Positions 7,167 to 9,439 of a stretch of 9,439 bases of DNA are shown here, piece after piece. Made by a program: the position numbers and the translations under genes. The stretch is from positions 1 to 9,439 of the forward strand of contig JACCQX010000144.1 in NCBI GenBank assembly GCA_013813905.1, written 5' to 3'. Within the stretch, counting starts at the first letter, position 1, and every line of letters starts with the position of its first letter. The stretch is from Chloroflexota bacterium. GTDB taxonomy: Bacteria > Chloroflexota > Limnocylindria > Limnocylindrales > CSP1-4. A model generated the notes under the pieces. It was not told the origin of the DNA. It searched no databases and saw only the letters and a program-made list of their open reading frames with translations.

Positions 7167-8009
7167 TCAGCCGCCCACCGTTACAAGAGCGCGGATACCC
7201 TCGTACGTCGCTGGTCCCACCACGCCTCGGGTGCGGAGCTCCTCCACGCTGGTGAAAGGTGCGGCGGTCCGGGCAGCGATGATCGCCGCGGCTGTGACGG
7301 GGCCGATACCAGGCAGCGTGTCGAGCAGGGTGCTGTCCGCCAGGTTCAGATCGATGAGGCCCGCGGTCACTGCGCTCGGCGCCGGCGCGGCCGGGGGAGT
7401 CGTGCTGGGCCCCGTGACGCTGCCGTTGCCCGCGGCCGCAGGCACAGGTGTCGCGCCGCGGGCGGGGACGTGGATCTTGATACCGTCGCTGAGCGGCTCC
7501 GCCAGGTTGAGAACCGCGGCAGCGGCTGCCGCGTCGACCCTGGGCGAGAAGCCACCGGCCGCTGCGATGGCGTCCCCGACACGCGTGCCGGGTGCCAGGC
7601 GCTGCAGACCCGGGACCATCACCGCTCCCTCTACGTCCACCACCACGTCGGCCGTCATGGCAGAAGGGACAGCAGCCCCCGGCGAGGCCGCCAGGTTCGC
7701 CCCGCCGATCGACCCGGGAGCACCGCCGGACCCTGCGCCGAGCGATCCCGGACCCGTGTCGATCCCCGATACGGCAACCTCCGAGCCGCCGATGAGGACC
7801 TCTGCCGGCTGGGACGCCCAGGCCACGACGGCGATGCCCGACAGACCGGCCACGCCGGCCAGGAACAGAGCGATGGCGGCGAACCGATGGCCCCCGGCTC
7901 CGGTCGTCTCGGGAGGAACGCCCGCGCCTTCCGCCCGCGGTCCAGTGCTGCGCGCGGCTCCGGTGGGATGCTCGCCGAACGTCCGCCACTCGGCTGGAAG
8001 AGGGTCCAT
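7167..8009 (-). CDS. comEA: Competence DNA receptor ComEA (SLBB plus helix-hairpin-helix)
   Basis: This 280-residue membrane-anchored protein is expected to bind double-stranded DNA outside the membrane and hand it to ComEC. It has a short cytoplasmic N-terminus and one transmembrane helix at about 43-65 (FAAIALFLAGVAGLSGIAVV). A Gly/Ser/Ala-rich linker (about 80-118) leads to an SLBB domain (about 121-183; VVDVEGAVMVPGLQRLAPGT at 123-142), then a Pro/Ala linker (about 185-213). The C-terminal helix-hairpin-helix pair (about 216-278) shows IDLNLADSTLLDTLPGIGP at 219-237 and PFTSVEELRTRGVVG at 251-265. The domain order is that of Gram-positive-type ComEA. The ATG at 8009 is preferred because GGAG lies 7 bases upstream; the frame is open to 8099, but the added residues are Arg-rich with no expected domain. 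comEC follows 12 bp downstream; no comEB lies between them. Confidence 0.92.
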   Translation of the reverse strand: MDPLPAEWRTFGEHPTGAARSTGPRAEGAGVPPETTGAGGHRFAAIALFLAGVAGLSGIAVVAWASQPAEVLIGGSEVAVSGIDTGPGSLGAGSGGAPGSIGGANLAASPGAAVPSAMTADVVVDVEGAVMVPGLQRLAPGTRVGDAIAAAGGFSPRVDAAAAAAVLNLAEPLSDGIKIHVPARGATPVPAAAGNGSVTGPSTTPPAAPAPSAVTAGLIDLNLADSTLLDTLPGIGPVTAAAIIAARTAAPFTSVEELRTRGVVGPATYEGIRALVTVGG

Positions 8010-8016
8010 AGTGCGA

Positions 8017-8020
8017 CTCC
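8017..8020 (-). promoter_or_regulatory. Shine-Dalgarno sequence of comEA
   Basis: GGAG on the minus strand lies 7 bases before the ATG at 8009. It supports that start over the in-frame ATG at 8099. Confidence 0.55.
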
Positions 8021-8131
8021 GGGAAGGCGGCGGGCAGCGGCGGAGACAGCGGCGGAGCGTGCGACGGCGACAGAGAACGTCCGTCGAGGCCCGGGGCACT
8101 TCGGGCGTTCGGCGGACGTTGGCGGGAGATT

Positions 8132-8144
8132 AGGGCAAAGCCCT
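8132..8144. repeat. Small inverted repeat upstream of comEA
   Basis: AGGGC and GCCCT form a perfect 5-bp stem around an AAA loop in the 159-bp gap between comEA and the oxidoreductase gene. Neither strand has a T-run after it, so it is a poor intrinsic terminator. It could be a short operator or have no function. Confidence 0.3.
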
Positions 8145-8154
8145 TACCGCGGAC

Positions 8155-8163
8155 TTATCCACA
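8155..8163 (+). promoter_or_regulatory. Exact consensus DnaA box
   Basis: TTATCCACA matches the high-affinity DnaA binding site exactly. It lies in the comEA upstream gap, about 145 bp before the comEA start and 5 bp past the end of the oxidoreductase stop codon. It is a single copy with no AT-rich stretch or further boxes, so this is not a replication origin. It could be a DnaA regulatory site or chance. Confidence 0.5.
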
Positions 8164-8168
8164 GCGGC

Positions 8169-9116
8169 CTACTCGTGTGCTTCGAGCATCCCCCGCACCT
8201 CGGTCGCCAGCCGGGTCATGGACTCCTCGTCGTACGGGGAAGGAAAGCCACAGATCAAGTGCCGGTAACCTATCTCGAGGAACGGCGCGAGCCGCTCTGC
8301 GACGTCTTCCGGCGTTCCGACCGGCTGGTCCTTCCACGGGTCAGCCTTGCCGTTGCGCTCGGCGATCTGGCGCTGGACCCGTTGTGCTTCCTCGCGAGAA
8401 TCGCGGATCACGACGGTGCCCATGCCCACGGTCCGCTCGATCTCGGCCTCATCGCGACCGACCGCCTCGCAGTGCTCGCGCAAGATCCGCTCCTTGCGTC
8501 GGACATTGTCCAGCCCGCCGCCCACGTTGCAAGCATCGCCGTAGCGGGCCACCAGCCGCAGGGTGACCTTCTCGCCGCCGCCGCCGATGAGGATGGGCAA
8601 CAGATCCTGGAGGGGCGGCGGATCGTTGCGGACGGCCTTGGCGGAGTATCGAGGCCCTTCCGCGCTAGGCTCCTCACCGTGAAGCATCCCGCGCATGATG
8701 GGCAGAGCCTCAGCCAGCCAGCGCAGCCGTTCGGGCGGTCCCGATCCGTACTCGATGCCGTAGGCTTCGTGCTCGTTCTCGAACCACGCCGCACCGATGC
8801 CCAGCACGGCCCGGCCCCCACTGATGTGATCGAGGGTGGTGACCATCTTGGCCACGAGAGCCGGATCGCGGAAGGTGTTGGCACCGACCATCAGGCCCAA
8901 GGTCGCGCTTTTGGTGGCCATGGCCACGGCGGCCATCGCCAGGTAGCCTTCGAGGATGGGGCCGTCATCGGAGCCGACGATGGGGTAGAGATGATCCCAG
9001 GTCCAGATCGAGTCGTAGCCGAGCGAATCCGCGCGCACCTGGGCAGCCAGGAAAGCGGGCCAGTCGGTGTACTGGTTCCAGCAGTTCGCGCCGAGCTTGA
9101 GGGACTGAGCGGGCAT
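8169..9116 (-). CDS. LLM-class flavin oxidoreductase, probably F420-dependent
   Basis: This 315-residue cytoplasmic protein belongs to the bacterial luciferase-like (LLM) TIM-barrel superfamily. Family patterns seen are LGANCWNQYTDW (8-19), GYDSIWTWDHLYP (34-46), TLGLMVGANTFRDPALVAKM (72-91), SGGRAVLGIGAAWFENEHEAYG (99-120), the ILIGGGGEKVTLRLVARYGD run (175-193) and the C-terminal GTPEDVAERLAPFLEIGYRHL (267-287). The SGGR...GAAWFENEHEAYG segment is typical of F420-dependent oxidoreductases rather than FMN-dependent monooxygenases, but cofactor and substrate are not proven by sequence. The protein has no signal peptide. The ATG at 9116 is preferred because GGAG (9123-9126) is 6 bases upstream; an ATG at 9122 is in frame but abuts the GGAG. 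A terminator upstream (9181-9205) suggests its own promoter, and the gene has no obvious link to the competence genes downstream. Confidence 0.88.
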   Translation of the reverse strand: MPAQSLKLGANCWNQYTDWPAFLAAQVRADSLGYDSIWTWDHLYPIVGSDDGPILEGYLAMAAVAMATKSATLGLMVGANTFRDPALVAKMVTTLDHISGGRAVLGIGAAWFENEHEAYGIEYGSGPPERLRWLAEALPIMRGMLHGEEPSAEGPRYSAKAVRNDPPPLQDLLPILIGGGGEKVTLRLVARYGDACNVGGGLDNVRRKERILREHCEAVGRDEAEIERTVGMGTVVIRDSREEAQRVQRQIAERNGKADPWKDQPVGTPEDVAERLAPFLEIGYRHLICGFPSPYDEESMTRLATEVRGMLEAHE

Positions 9117-9122
9117 CGTCAT

Positions 9123-9126
9123 CTCC
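9123..9126 (-). promoter_or_regulatory. Shine-Dalgarno sequence deciding the oxidoreductase start
   Basis: GGAG on the minus strand touches the ATG at 9122 but is 6 bases from the ATG at 9116. The spacing favours 9116 as the initiation codon, which shortens the protein by two residues. Confidence 0.6.
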
Positions 9127-9147
9127 GTGCTTGGTCAGGGCTGGGGA

Positions 9148-9153
9148 AGCCTA
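9148..9153 (-). promoter_or_regulatory. Weak -10-like element for the oxidoreductase gene
   Basis: The minus strand reads TAGGCT about 31 bases before the ATG at 9116, in the only space between the terminator and the gene. It fits the TAnnnT pattern of GC-rich genomes, but no convincing -35 accompanies it. Confidence 0.22.
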
Positions 9154-9179
9154 GCCCAACGGTCCCCGAACGCGGAGAA

Positions 9180-9205
9180 AGGCCCGCTCCCTTCGGAGCG
9201 GGCCT
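9180..9205 (-). terminator. Intrinsic terminator downstream of the small gene
   Basis: A perfect 10-bp inverted repeat (GGCCCGCTCC at 9181-9190 and its complement at 9195-9204) encloses a 4-base loop, and an outer A-T pair (9180/9205) makes 11 bp. On the minus strand the stem is followed by TTTCT. It lies 17-18 bases after the stop of the small minus-strand gene (9222). The T-run is short, so termination may be partial. It separates that gene from the oxidoreductase gene. Confidence 0.75.
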
Positions 9206-9221
9206 GGACGGTAACGAGGGA

Positions 9222-9389
9222 TCAGCGCTCGGCTGCCCGACCTGCGGCACGTCCCAGCCGATGCCTAGGCGTGCTACCGGGATGGGGTCGCGCCTTGAAG
9301 ACGGGACGCCCGGCTCGAAGTCGAGCGTCGGCTTCGCGCTGCCGCTCGTCCATGATGTCGCGCGCCAGTTGTGCGTAGATCTGCCACAT
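9222..9389 (-). CDS. Small basic protein of unknown function (55 aa)
   Basis: This 55-codon frame runs from ATG at 9389 to TGA at 9222. It begins MWQIYAQLARDIMDERQRE and ends with a basic, Arg/Ala-rich tail (RHRLGRAAGRAAER). The first half (about residues 1-25) should form an amphipathic helix; the second half (about 26-55) is rich in Pro, Arg and Gly and probably disordered. There is no signal peptide or membrane segment. I do not recognise the family; small helical proteins with a READARLRAG-like stretch are common as hypothetical genes in GC-rich Actinobacteria and Chloroflexota, but this is only an impression. Evidence that it is a real gene: GGAGG at 9399-9403 with 9-base spacing, and an intrinsic terminator 17 bases after the stop. 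No domain assigns a function. Confidence 0.65.
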   Translation of the reverse strand: MWQIYAQLARDIMDERQREADARLRAGRPVFKARPHPGSTPRHRLGRAAGRAAER

Positions 9390-9398
9390 CAGAAAGGA

Positions 9399-9403
9399 CC
9401 TCC
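9399..9403 (-). promoter_or_regulatory. Shine-Dalgarno sequence of the small gene
   Basis: GGAGG (extended to GGAGGT) on the minus strand lies 9 bases before the ATG at 9389. A 4-bp CTCC/GGAG pairing (9400-9403 with 9407-9410) could fold over it, but the hairpin is weak. Confidence 0.7.
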
Positions 9404-9439
9404 ATCGGAGCTCATGCGGGGCGAGTCGCCGAGCCGCTC

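Noticed and set aside
7024..8133. Plus-strand open frame of 369 codons opposite comEA
   Set aside because: It is antisense to comEA, low in complexity (Ala/Pro/Arg) and has no recognisable motif. ComEA has clear SLBB and helix-hairpin-helix domains.
8132..8144. Inverted repeat as terminator of the oxidoreductase gene
   Set aside because: The stem is only 5 bp and no T-run follows on either strand.
8155..8163. The DnaA box as part of a replication origin
   Set aside because: There is a single box, no AT-rich unwinding region and no dnaA or dnaN nearby, so an origin is not supported.
1..9439. Defence system, mobile element, CRISPR array or biosynthetic cluster
   Set aside because: No transposase, integrase, nuclease-effector pair, repeat-spacer pattern or biosynthetic gene set is visible; the content is conserved core genes plus one oxidoreductase and one small gene.

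Overview
The window is GC-rich bacterial chromosome, densely packed with housekeeping and competence genes. GC-rich third codon positions, non-ATG starts (TTG, GTG, GTG) on the plus strand, an Obg with a C-terminal OCT domain, and a luciferase-like oxidoreductase of the type usually tied to cofactor F420 point to a GC-rich Chloroflexota lineage (for example Limnocylindria-like) or a deep actinobacterium. No single gene decides between them, and the taxonomy is inference.

Layout: the plus strand (1-2692) carries the C-terminal tail of an M23 (LytM) peptidase, obg, nadD and rsfS, spaced 6-18 bp apart and probably one transcription unit. It combines ribosome assembly and silencing functions (Obg, RsfS) with NAD synthesis (NadD). 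The minus strand (8009 down to 2730) carries comEA, comEC, an HD-domain phosphohydrolase gene and holA, read in that order and converging on rsfS with only 37 bp between stop codons. ComEA binds incoming DNA at the cell surface, ComEC is the membrane channel with a metallo-beta-lactamase-fold domain, and HolA is the clamp-loader delta subunit. Upstream of comEA on the same strand are a luciferase-like flavin oxidoreductase (8169-9116) and, behind an intrinsic terminator, an unannotated 55-codon small gene (9222-9389) with a strong Shine-Dalgarno sequence.

The gene set resembles the Bacillus-type neighbourhood nadD-yqeK-rsfS ... comEA-comEC-holA. Here the competence/holA half is on the opposite strand, and the HD-domain gene lies between comEC and holA instead of between nadD and rsfS.

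The main anomaly is the 3' end of comEC. Recognisable ComEC sequence stops near position 4710, but the frame stays open for about 170 more codons and overlaps the HD gene by 233 bp, suggesting a frameshift or a lost stop. Other points of interest are the small gene with its terminator, an exact consensus DnaA box before comEA, and a possible leaderless promoter for the HD gene. I found no mobile elements, CRISPR arrays, tRNA or rRNA genes, and nothing that amounts to a convincing undescribed multi-gene system.
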